A stretch of 64,000 bases of DNA from Postechiella sp039985655. Lineage in GTDB: Bacteria > Bacteroidota > Bacteroidia > Flavobacteriales > Flavobacteriaceae. Every line of letters starts with the position of its first letter. The first letter of the stretch is position 1. Of this stretch, positions 27,891 through 36,299 are shown one piece after another. The DNA lies in the NCBI GenBank assembly GCA_039985655.1, contig JBDWSF010000005.1, positions 186,001 through 250,000 on the forward strand, in the 5' to 3' direction. Both the position numbers and the translations under genes were made by a program. The notes below the pieces were generated by a model that was not told where the DNA came from, searched no databases, and saw only the letters and a list, made by a program, of their open reading frames with translations.

Positions 27891-29027
27891 CTAATCCATA
27901 AAATACCAGAACTTAGGTTCCGTACCCAAATCTTCTTTTAATCTAAACACTTTTTTATTTTCTAAAACCCATCTAATGGTACTCTCTGGATCTAATAAAT
28001 TTCCGAAAATCCGAGCGCCAGTAGGACAAGCATCAACACATGCTGGATTTTGACCTGCTCTGGAACGTTGTACACAAAAGGTACATTTTTCCATAACCCC
28101 TTTTTTACGCATACGGTTTCCTAAATAATGTTGATTTTTATTAACCTCAACTTCGGGTACTTCGGGTTTACTCCAATTAAATCGTCTTCCATCGTAAGGA
28201 CAAGCCGCCATACAATATCTACAGCCCACACACCAATCGTAATCTATCACTACTAAACCATCATCTTCTCTCCAAGTTGCTGCTACAGGACATACCTCAA
28301 CACATGGCGGATTATCACAATGAAAACATTGGGTTCCCATATAAAAATGGCCTTCAGCAGGTACTTCATGGTAATAATTATCATCGGCTTCATTAAAATT
28401 AAAACCTTTTCCGTCTTTCATTTCATGAATACGGATATACTCCATTTGCGAATTTCTATCTTGATTATTCTCTTCAACACAGGCACTCACACAATCCATA
28501 TACCCTTGACATTTCGATATATTAAACGCATATCCGAATAACACATCATCTTCGGCATTCTTAGAAGACATGTTAATGGTTTTACCCGTTCTTAATTGGT
28601 ACGAACGCACCAAGCGATTTACAGTGCCATTTTTTTCTTCATCGGTCATCAATTTATAGTTTCCTTTAAATTGCTCTTCCCAATCTATTTGTGATTTCTC
28701 TTTACTTTCGTCACCAGCAATCACATTACAAGATGTACTAACTGCACCTGCTCCAATCGCTAAACTGGCTGTTAATTTTTTAAACGCCGTTCTTCGATCC
28801 ATTTTAACTTCAAAAACCTGATCGAAACCATCCTTTTTTCTTTCTTCTCCAATGGCAGCATCTACTCTAGCATCAAACTCTTGATCACTAATTTGATGTG
28901 TATTTGGAGGGGTTGTATTCGAAGAAGAACCACAACCATCTGAAGTTTTTCCACATCCGCAAGAACCTGAAGACTTATCTTCTTTCTTTCCCAGATTTAA
29001 TGAAAACCATTTTTTATTATCACTCAT
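27891..29027 (-). CDS. NrfC/PsrB-like [4Fe-4S] ferredoxin subunit
   Basis: A 378-residue iron-sulfur protein. Residues 1-75 are a Cys- and Ser-rich cytoplasmic-looking extension (SGSCGCGKTSDGCG), followed by a twin-arginine-like segment at 76-105 (MDRRTAFKKLTASLAIG). Four clusters are indicated: CQGYMDCVSAC, CFHCDNPPCVEVCP, CVGCRYCMAACP, and CTFC with CVDACP. With the NrfD-like protein it forms a menaquinol dehydrogenase module delivering electrons to the periplasmic cytochromes. The delayed Tat motif resembles the N-terminal extension of ActB-type complex proteins. Met76 is a possible shorter start. Confidence 0.88.
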   Translation of the reverse strand: MSDNKKWFSLNLGKKEDKSSGSCGCGKTSDGCGSSSNTTPPNTHQISDQEFDARVDAAIGEERKKDGFDQVFEVKMDRRTAFKKLTASLAIGAGAVSTSCNVIAGDESKEKSQIDWEEQFKGNYKLMTDEEKNGTVNRLVRSYQLRTGKTINMSSKNAEDDVLFGYAFNISKCQGYMDCVSACVEENNQDRNSQMEYIRIHEMKDGKGFNFNEADDNYYHEVPAEGHFYMGTQCFHCDNPPCVEVCPVAATWREDDGLVVIDYDWCVGCRYCMAACPYDGRRFNWSKPEVPEVEVNKNQHYLGNRMRKKGVMEKCTFCVQRSRAGQNPACVDACPTGARIFGNLLDPESTIRWVLENKKVFRLKEDLGTEPKFWYFMD

Positions 29028-29056
29028 ACCTATATTATTGATACCATTAATGGCGT

Positions 29057-29686
29057 TTATTCTCTTTCTTTTTCTTTTTGCGTATTAAAACGTGCTGGCC
29101 AACGCGATTCGAAATGTGGTTTATGCGGATTATGACAATTAACACATGTTAATGATACTCTTGGAGGTGCCCATCCTGCAACACGTTTACCGTGAGCGCC
29201 ACCTTTCCAATCTTCGAATTGTTTGGTATGACATTGATTACATAAATTATAACTGTTATTAAAATCGATCTCTGCTCCTGTTAAACTTTTTAAATGATCC
29301 ATATTATCTGGATTATGACAGGTCACACAATTCATAATATTGGTCTTGGCATGATTTAATTTCACATCCCAATGCGCCTTTTTCAAATCTAGACTTTGCA
29401 TGTCTTTAAGTGGTTTTGAATGACATTCTGTACAGGCGTACGATTTAATTTGTCCTTTACGTTCTGGAATTAAGAAGGTGTGTCCATCTTCAGAAATCTC
29501 GATAGTCTCAATACCTTCTAAATATTTCTCGGAAGAAATGGATGTCCCATGATAATTTTTACTCTCAGCCTCTATTCTATCTGTAACACCATGGTAATTT
29601 CCTTCTTCATGTTTACAAGAAAAAATAACTAATCCCATAACAAAGAGAAAAAACAGTCGGTTTATTGCTGGTTTATTGCTCATCAT
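29057..29686 (-). CDS. Tetraheme cytochrome c lipoprotein
   Basis: About 209 residues with lipobox (LVIFSCKH) and four CXXCH sites (CTECH, CVTCH, CNQCH, CVNCH). The frame is open to 29743, but tandem ATGs at 29686 and 29683 immediately precede the lipoprotein signal and overlap the previous gene by only about 14 nt. It is probably a periplasmic electron carrier between the ferredoxin/NrfD module and the NapB-like subunit. Family relation is uncertain beyond multiheme cytochrome c. Confidence 0.85.
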   Translation of the reverse strand: MMSNKPAINRLFFLFVMGLVIFSCKHEEGNYHGVTDRIEAESKNYHGTSISSEKYLEGIETIEISEDGHTFLIPERKGQIKSYACTECHSKPLKDMQSLDLKKAHWDVKLNHAKTNIMNCVTCHNPDNMDHLKSLTGAEIDFNNSYNLCNQCHTKQFEDWKGGAHGKRVAGWAPPRVSLTCVNCHNPHKPHFESRWPARFNTQKEKERE

Positions 29687-30371
29687 AATTCTTAGTTCTT
29701 TTAAATATCCCAATATCTGTTGTTTCCTTATTGTTCGATGCATGGCACTGTCTACAATTAATACGTTCTGGATGCGACACTCTTATTTCGATAGCAGCGC
29801 TAGGTCCTGCATGACATGCTAAACAATTTTCATGCATTTGAATTTGATGTGGGATAACTGGCGGACTTCCAAGCAGAGCATTATTAACGCCAACCTTAGG
29901 CGCTATTACATTTGCATAACTCCCCGCTTTAAAGAATGTACTCGTATTTTGTTCTACATGACATTGCTTACAGTTTACTAATTCTGGATGTGGCGTTACT
30001 GGTGCGTAGGCATTTAATTTTTCAGTAAACCCTCCATTTTGATGGCATTTTAGGCAACTTTCCCCTCCCATATTTTGATGTTCATCTACCGGATGTGGAA
30101 TACTAGGAGGTGCCCCATGGTATGCTCTATTATTGTAGTATGTTTTTAATGACCTTTGATGATTTTCATCTACTGGCATATTCTTATAATCTAAAGCATA
30201 TTTAGAACGTTTAAAGACACCAGACTCTGAAGGAATTGCATAAATAGCAGTATTATTTTCAATTGGAATATAGGCTTCTTCAAGTCCTACTTGATAACTA
30301 TAATTCCAAACAGTAATAAATGCTATAAAAAGAATTACAAATAACGATATGATACCTAGTCTTTTTTTCAT
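29673..30371 (-). CDS. NapB-like nitrate reductase cytochrome with duplicated diheme unit
   Basis: A 232-residue protein with an N-terminal membrane helix (about 5-24) and four CXXCH sites at about 106, 134, 183 and 206. It consists of two copies of the NapB unit: APPSIPH (87-93) then CLKCH, then TPHPELVNCKQCH; and SPPVIPH (169-175) then CLACH, then VSHPERINCRQCH. The sequence upstream (YKNMPVDENHQRSLKTYYNNRAYHGAPPSIPH) looks like NapB. Classical NapB is diheme. It follows napA by 2 nt, so it is likely the direct electron donor to NapA. Confidence 0.85.
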   Translation of the reverse strand: MKKRLGIISLFVILFIAFITVWNYSYQVGLEEAYIPIENNTAIYAIPSESGVFKRSKYALDYKNMPVDENHQRSLKTYYNNRAYHGAPPSIPHPVDEHQNMGGESCLKCHQNGGFTEKLNAYAPVTPHPELVNCKQCHVEQNTSTFFKAGSYANVIAPKVGVNNALLGSPPVIPHQIQMHENCLACHAGPSAAIEIRVSHPERINCRQCHASNNKETTDIGIFKRTKNYDEQ

Positions 30372-30373
30372 TG

Positions 30374-32716
30374 TTATGCTTTTTCAACTTTAACAGCACA
30401 TTTTTTATAGTCTGGTTCCTTAGAAATAGGACAAAACGCATCTAACGTGACATCATTAATTAGCATGTCTTCATCAAAAAAAGGCACAAAGACCTGTCCT
30501 TTTGTGGGCAAACCTCTTTCGTTTATAGAAGCAGGGAGTATACAGGAACCTCTTCGTGAGGTTACTTTTATTTTCTCTCCATTTCTTATTCCTAATGCTT
30601 GTGCATCGTCTGGATGAAACTCGACATAAGCATGTGGCATGGCTTTATGCAACACAGGAATTCTACGCGTCATAGAACCTGTATGCCAATGTTCAATAAC
30701 ACGTCCTGTGTTTAGCCAGAATGGATATTCATTATCTGGAGATTCTGCTGCTGGCTCATAAGGACGTTGCCAAATAACTGCTTTTCCATCAGGTTTTCCG
30801 TAAAAATCAAATTCTGAACCTTCTTTACAAGCTGGATCATATTTTGCATTAAATCGCCATTGTGTAGATTTCCCATCAACATAAGGCCATATGGCTCCAG
30901 ATTCTTTTTTTAAGACTTCTAAAGGTGCCATTCCATGTTTTTTACCTTCATGAAACTGACGGTACTCATTAAATATTTCTTCTACGTGATTTTCTTCAGA
31001 ATAAGGAAATAAATCGCCATACCCCATACGCTTTGCAACTTCAATAAACATCCACGCATCTGGTGTTGTATCTCCTGGTCCTTCAACCATTTTATCCCAG
31101 TGTTGGGTTCTTCTTTCTGAATTCCCATACAATCCAGATTTTTCAATATGCCATGCTGCTGGTAAAATGATATCTGCAACATCTGAAGTTGGTGTTGGAA
31201 AAACATCAGAAACAACCACAAAACAAGATTCTTTTTCCATTCCTGGACGGAATCTACTTGTTCTAGGCAATGAGACTAATGGATTTACAGCTTGTGTCCA
31301 AATAAATTTAATATCTCCTCGATCTACAGCTCTAAACATTTCTGTAGCGTGATACGTTGGCTTCGATGGAATTCTTTCTACAGGAACTTTCCAAATTTTT
31401 GCAGCCAATGCTCTGTGCTTTGGATTCATCACAACACCTTTTGGCAACTTGTGTGTAAATGTACCTACTTCACGAGCCGTTCCGCAAGCTGAAGGTTGAC
31501 CTGTTAATGAAAATGGCCCATTACCTGGTTGAGAAATTTTACCTGTTAATAAATGAATATTATAAACTAAATTATTCATCCACGTGCCTCTTGTGTGTTG
31601 GTTCATTCCCATACACCAATAAGACACTACTTTTTTATTTGGATCTCCATAGATACTTGCCAAATACTTGATATCCTTTACAGATACTTTTGAATATTTA
31701 GCAATTTTCTCAGGCGTATAATCTTTTAAAAATTCTTTATATGCTTCAAAATTTATTTTCTCTGGCTTATCAGTAAACTTAAATTTATCTTCTGTACCAT
31801 AACCTATATTGGTTAAACCTTTACTAAAATTACAATGCTTTTCAACAAATGAGTTATTTACCCAACCATTATTTATTATTTCATAACAGATGGCATTTCC
31901 AACAGCCAAATCTGTTTGAGGTTCAAATAAAATGGATTTATCTGAAGCTGTACTAGAACGTGTTGTTCTTGTTGCAAAATCAATTATTTTAGCGCCTCTG
32001 TTATTTTTTTGTTCTAACATTCTAGAGAATAATACGGGATGCATTTCTGCCATATTATTTCCCCAAGTTATAAAGTAATCTGCATGGTTAATATCTTCAT
32101 AACAGCCCATAGGCTCATCAGCTCCAAAAGTTGTTAAAAACCCTGCTACTGCGCTTGCCATACATAAACGTGCATTACAATCTAAGTTATTAGTACCTAT
32201 AGCACCCTTCATAAATTTGGATGCTACATAACCTTCAGGAATTGTTGACTGACCCGATGTATACATAGCAACTGAATCTTTGCCATGTTTTTCAATGGTT
32301 TCCTTCATTTTACTAGCAACAAGGTCTAAGGCTTCACTAATAGGTGTTTTAACATATTTCCCATTTTTCTTAACCAAAGCATGCGTTAATCTATCTTTCG
32401 ATTGAATGCACATGGTTTGGTGATATCCTTTTACACAAAGCAACCCTTTGTTCACTGAAGAATTTGGATCTCCTTTTACAGCAACAGCTTTACCATTATC
32501 AACGCCTACTAAAATGCCACAACCTACACCACAAAAACGACAAGGTCCTTTTTTCCAATCTAAATTACCTCCTTTTGGTAATTTTCGTTCTTGTTCTTCA
32601 GCAAACATAATTCCTGGAAACATGGTCGCAGCAGCAGTCATTGCTGCTGCAGCTGCCATTTTTTTTATAAAATTTCGTCTACTTGAAAGCACACTGTTAG
32701 ATAGAGTGTTTTGCAT
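30374..32716 (-). CDS. napA: Periplasmic nitrate reductase catalytic subunit NapA
   Basis: About 780 residues. Tat signal (SSRRNFIKKM), [4Fe-4S] site CRFCGVGC with a further Cys in GLLCVKGYH, and the molybdenum ligand Cys in NARLCMASAVAGF, which matches NapA. NDEYPFWLNTGRVIEHWHTGSMTRR near the C-terminus is the conserved bis-MGD-binding block. It reduces nitrate to nitrite in the periplasm. The frame extends to an ATG at 32740, overlapping napD, but ATG 32716 is two bases after the napD stop and precedes the Tat signal by a typical distance. The cofactor would come from the Moco operon at 38.6-45.6 kb. Confidence 0.95.
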   Translation of the reverse strand: MQNTLSNSVLSSRRNFIKKMAAAAAMTAAATMFPGIMFAEEQERKLPKGGNLDWKKGPCRFCGVGCGILVGVDNGKAVAVKGDPNSSVNKGLLCVKGYHQTMCIQSKDRLTHALVKKNGKYVKTPISEALDLVASKMKETIEKHGKDSVAMYTSGQSTIPEGYVASKFMKGAIGTNNLDCNARLCMASAVAGFLTTFGADEPMGCYEDINHADYFITWGNNMAEMHPVLFSRMLEQKNNRGAKIIDFATRTTRSSTASDKSILFEPQTDLAVGNAICYEIINNGWVNNSFVEKHCNFSKGLTNIGYGTEDKFKFTDKPEKINFEAYKEFLKDYTPEKIAKYSKVSVKDIKYLASIYGDPNKKVVSYWCMGMNQHTRGTWMNNLVYNIHLLTGKISQPGNGPFSLTGQPSACGTAREVGTFTHKLPKGVVMNPKHRALAAKIWKVPVERIPSKPTYHATEMFRAVDRGDIKFIWTQAVNPLVSLPRTSRFRPGMEKESCFVVVSDVFPTPTSDVADIILPAAWHIEKSGLYGNSERRTQHWDKMVEGPGDTTPDAWMFIEVAKRMGYGDLFPYSEENHVEEIFNEYRQFHEGKKHGMAPLEVLKKESGAIWPYVDGKSTQWRFNAKYDPACKEGSEFDFYGKPDGKAVIWQRPYEPAAESPDNEYPFWLNTGRVIEHWHTGSMTRRIPVLHKAMPHAYVEFHPDDAQALGIRNGEKIKVTSRRGSCILPASINERGLPTKGQVFVPFFDEDMLINDVTLDAFCPISKEPDYKKCAVKVEKA

Positions 32717-32717
32717 A

Positions 32718-32957
32718 TTAATTAGTTTTAGGTGTGTCAAATCCAGAAACCAACGCCAGTAATTTTAAACTATCTATGGCTTCTATAGTCTCTTTTAATT
32801 GTTCGTCTTCTGTTAAATTATCTGTATCGGTAACAATTATGAGTAGGTTCTTATTCTCTGCAGGTATCACTTCGCAAGATTCTAAAGCATTTAAAGCTTC
32901 TGCTAAGTTTTCCTTTTTTCCGTCATGCGGATGTGCTAAATAACTTTTTATTGGCAT
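32718..32957 (-). CDS. napD: NapD-like Tat-signal chaperone of NapA
   Basis: About 79 residues of the NapD fold: KSYLAHPHDGKKENLAEALNALESCEVIPAENKNLLIIVTDT, then LKETIEAIDSLKLLALVSGFD. The closing strand corresponds to the NapD LSAALVYH end. NapD binds the NapA Tat signal during cofactor insertion. The frame is open to an ATG at 33002 (94 residues), but the FNR-like site at 33014-33027 and a -7-like element at 32984-32991 put transcription start near 32977, favouring ATG 32957. First gene of the nap operon. Confidence 0.8.
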   Translation of the reverse strand: MPIKSYLAHPHDGKKENLAEALNALESCEVIPAENKNLLIIVTDTDNLTEDEQLKETIEAIDSLKLLALVSGFDTPKTN

Positions 32958-32983
32958 ATCACTTTGTTTATTTTTATTTGGGA

Positions 32984-33027
32984 TAAAAATATCCTTTATC
33001 ATATTTAAAAAAAATGATATATATCAT
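32984..33027 (-). promoter_or_regulatory. FNR-like palindrome and -7 element before nap genes
   Basis: ATGATATATATCAT (33014-33027) fits an FNR-type site (TTGAT-N4-ATCAA) in eight of the ten defined bases. A minus-strand TATTTTTA at 32984-32991 differs from TAnnTTTG at one base. The start point would lie near 32977, placing the palindrome centre about 43 bp upstream, close to the usual -41.5 activator position. Confidence 0.55.
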
Positions 33028-33069
33028 CTTAATCATTTTATTAAAACTTTATGAAGAAATGTTATGTTT

Positions 33070-36000
33070 TCAGATAGCACGTTTATTTCTAAAATAAGCC
33101 AAAATTGTAATTACAATCATAAAAACGGCCAACACATATACAAAACTAGGAATAGGTAAAGGGTCTCCAGCGGCATAACTATGTAAGCCAGATAAATAGT
33201 AATTAACACCAAAAGAAGTCATTATAATAGACCAAAACGCAAACATACTAGCCACATTTAGAACATAGTTGTTATTTAATTTAGGAATAAACCTTAAGTG
33301 TAAAACGATAGCGTAAACAATGATACTTATTAAAGCCCAAGTCTCTTTAGGATCCCAAGCCCAATAACGCCCCCAGGATTCATTTGCCCAAACACCTCCT
33401 AAAAAAGTACCTACCGCTAAAACAAACAAACCAATTGTCATTGCTATTTCATTGATATAACTAAGTTCTTTAATCTTAATTTCAATAATATCTTTTGTTT
33501 TTGGAGTTTTAAAAATAAGCAACACTAAAGCCATCAAACCTAAAATTGCTGATAAAGCCAAGGGTGCATAACTACTAACAATAGTAGCCACATGTATTTT
33601 TAACCAATACGATTTTAAAACAGGCATTAAATTAGTGATCTCTGGGTTTAACCAGTCTAGGTAACTCACAAACAATAATGCGCCAGAAAACAATATTGAA
33701 AGTGGTAACGAAAAATCTGATTTTCTAAATGTAATGAGTCCTGATAATAATAAAACCCAAGCTACAAAAACTAACATTTCATAACCATTACTCCAAGGTG
33801 CATGTTGCGCCACATACCATCGTAAAATAATGTTTGCCGTGAAACACAAAAATGAAACTAACGTTACTAGTATTAAAGTATTATTGAAAAATTCTACGAC
33901 CTTATTTTTAGCAAACATCTTAACTATTGCCAAGACTAATAGCACAAAACCTACTGTAAAAAACACCTGAAATAACCAAAAATTGATATTCGCTTTATTA
34001 TACCAAAGTTCTGCTTCAATACGCTTTGGTGTCGGTATTACTTTTTCGGCTAAAACTTCCTGATACTTTTTAATGTACATTAATTTCTCATGAGCAACAT
34101 TATAATTATTGCTAGCAATATCATTAAAATAAGAGGACACAATACGTTTTGCAAATTGTGCATCTTCTTCTGGAAAATCTCTAAAATGATGTCTAAAACT
34201 AAACCATGTATTATTCGCATCGTTTTTATTCGGAAAAATTTTCAAATAGTTCCCTGCGAACAAATTATATAAAATATTAAAACGCTCATCAACCTTTAAA
34301 ACCTCTTTATCGAACTCGTTTCGTTCTGCAGGTTTTTTCTTATTAGCTTCTTCTACTTGATTTGTTAAAAGGTAGTCGCCTTTATCATCCATCAAACTCT
34401 TATAAGGTAAGAGCGAATTAGTTCCTACGATTACATTTTTAAGTAAATCCCCCGTCTTTTCAAAATCTACTTTTACAAGAGGAATTTGCTGCCATATATG
34501 AGGCGCCATATGCATAGCCAAAAACGTTTGATTTGCATCAAATTTTATGTTTTCATTATTTATTTGATATGAAAAATTTGATTTTCTAGAAATTTTTCGT
34601 AAAAATTCTGAAGCCAATGTGTTTATAGGCTTTATTCTACCATCAAGATCTTGCACTAAAATTCTACCAAAATAATCGGCATGGTCTTTATCTACTTCTT
34701 GAGATACTATTAGCTTTTCAATTGCTATTGCTGTAGAATCATTTAATTGCTGCGTAAACCCTACTTGAAAACCTAAAAGCAATATTAAAACTGCCACATA
34801 TTTCTTCTTTAAACCTTTCAATTTTTTATTAATCAAATGAAAACGAGATGTTTTTCCAAAAAGCGCAAAAAACATCCCCAAAGTCATTAGAAAATAACCT
34901 AAATATGTAACCCAAGTCCCTAACCAATCATGGTTAACAGAAAGCACCGTACCCATTTCGTCAGTATCATAACTTGCTTGAAAAAATCGATAGCCTCTAT
35001 AATCTAATACATTGTTCATGAAAATTCGGAACGGTGTTTTTTCTTCTGCATCTAAAATCGTTACCTCACTTGCATAAGCAGATGGACTCGAAGACCCTGG
35101 ATAACGCTCCAATTGAAAATCGTCCAATTGAAGTGCAAATGGCGTCTTTATTGCGCCCGAACCATAGGATAGAATAATTCTTAAATTGTTAATTTCGACT
35201 TCATGATGTGTAGGCAAAAAACCTTCTCTGTATAATACGTTTAATGGTTTTACAGCTTCGTTTACAGATACGTTTACCATTAAGGCATCATCTTTAGATT
35301 TATCATTTTCTTTTAGGTCATCAGATTCACTTTTTAATTGAAAAACGCCGTTTTTATAGTATGTTAAAGGCACAAATGAAATATCTCCAGATCGATATAG
35401 CGTTCTTAAAGTAATAGGATGTAAGCTATCTTTTGCAATTTTCCCTGCTTGTTGCGAAGACATTATAAAGAAATCTAAATCATGCGGTGCCGTAATACGA
35501 AACGCTCCATTTTCTTCTAGAATATTAATGATGCCTTCTTTTTTAGAATTGAAACCAATTTCGTGTTGATGTTTTCCAATTTTTTCAATTTCACCTTCTT
35601 TAAGATATATAGTATGTCTCCCTTTTCCTTCAGTAACCACCATTTCTAAAAGAGGTTCTCCATTTTTTTCATCTTCAACAACTTTTGCTATAGCATCAGC
35701 GATATAATCTTCATAAGAAATCGCAATTAAAGCGCCTTCAAAATCAGTTTTCAAGGTAAAACTGTTATTTTTTATGGAGGAAAATGATAATTTTTCTTTT
35801 ATAGTTTTTGTAGTCGTTCCGTCTGTAATTGTAGCTGATAAAAAATTAGTATCTGAAATGACAATATTAGATGATTCGCCTTCTCTAATTCTCATAATCC
35901 CTCCATAAGATGTATATCGAGTTATAGCTGCCCCTAAAATAATAACAATAAAGGCTAAGTGAAATAAAAGTATGGCCCACTTTTCTTTTCGCAGTAAATT

Positions 36001-36204
36001 ATACTTAAAAATATTTGCTATAAATGAAATAACTAATCCAAGTATAACCACCTCGAACCACCAAGAGTCATAAATAATTACCCAAGCTGTTTTTATACCA
36101 TAATCATTCTCTACAAATGTGGCAATAGCCATGGATACAGCAAAAATCAATAATAACATTAATGCCAAACGGGACGATGAAAAAAGTTTATATAATTTCT
36201 GCAT
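33070..36204 (-). CDS. ccsBA: CcsBA fusion, system II cytochrome c synthetase
   Basis: A 1044-residue membrane protein. The ResB/CcsB part occupies about 1-470, with helices near 14-30, 45-65, 75-98 and 440-460 and a large periplasmic loop between. The CcsA part occupies about 750-1044 with the heme-handling WWD motif (WANESWGRYWAWDPKETWALI) and conserved His in APWSNGYEM and SGLHSY regions. It attaches heme to periplasmic apocytochromes. At least 22 c-type CXXCH sites plus one CXXCK are encoded in this region. It lies directly downstream of nrfA, as NrfI does in Wolinella succinogenes. Confidence 0.93.
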   Translation of the reverse strand: MQKLYKLFSSSRLALMLLLIFAVSMAIATFVENDYGIKTAWVIIYDSWWFEVVILGLVISFIANIFKYNLLRKEKWAILLFHLAFIVIILGAAITRYTSYGGIMRIREGESSNIVISDTNFLSATITDGTTTKTIKEKLSFSSIKNNSFTLKTDFEGALIAISYEDYIADAIAKVVEDEKNGEPLLEMVVTEGKGRHTIYLKEGEIEKIGKHQHEIGFNSKKEGIINILEENGAFRITAPHDLDFFIMSSQQAGKIAKDSLHPITLRTLYRSGDISFVPLTYYKNGVFQLKSESDDLKENDKSKDDALMVNVSVNEAVKPLNVLYREGFLPTHHEVEINNLRIILSYGSGAIKTPFALQLDDFQLERYPGSSSPSAYASEVTILDAEEKTPFRIFMNNVLDYRGYRFFQASYDTDEMGTVLSVNHDWLGTWVTYLGYFLMTLGMFFALFGKTSRFHLINKKLKGLKKKYVAVLILLLGFQVGFTQQLNDSTAIAIEKLIVSQEVDKDHADYFGRILVQDLDGRIKPINTLASEFLRKISRKSNFSYQINNENIKFDANQTFLAMHMAPHIWQQIPLVKVDFEKTGDLLKNVIVGTNSLLPYKSLMDDKGDYLLTNQVEEANKKKPAERNEFDKEVLKVDERFNILYNLFAGNYLKIFPNKNDANNTWFSFRHHFRDFPEEDAQFAKRIVSSYFNDIASNNYNVAHEKLMYIKKYQEVLAEKVIPTPKRIEAELWYNKANINFWLFQVFFTVGFVLLVLAIVKMFAKNKVVEFFNNTLILVTLVSFLCFTANIILRWYVAQHAPWSNGYEMLVFVAWVLLLSGLITFRKSDFSLPLSILFSGALLFVSYLDWLNPEITNLMPVLKSYWLKIHVATIVSSYAPLALSAILGLMALVLLIFKTPKTKDIIEIKIKELSYINEIAMTIGLFVLAVGTFLGGVWANESWGRYWAWDPKETWALISIIVYAIVLHLRFIPKLNNNYVLNVASMFAFWSIIMTSFGVNYYLSGLHSYAAGDPLPIPSFVYVLAVFMIVITILAYFRNKRAI

Positions 36205-36220
36205 AAAGCTATATTAAAAT

Positions 36221-36270
36221 AAGAAAGATAGTTTTGCTGACTTTACTAGTCTTCAAAAACTACCTTTCTT
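36221..36270 (-). terminator. Hairpin between nrfA and ccsBA
   Basis: Arms 36221-36235 (AAGAAAGATAGTTTT) and 36256-36270 (AAAACTACCTTTCTT) pair over 15 positions with one mismatch that becomes G-U in the minus-strand RNA; loop 20 nt. A short T-rich tract follows. It may act as a partial terminator or mRNA end so that nrfHA is made in excess over ccsBA. Confidence 0.55.
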
Positions 36271-36299
36271 GGATACTAAAAACTGAGACTACACCCTGA

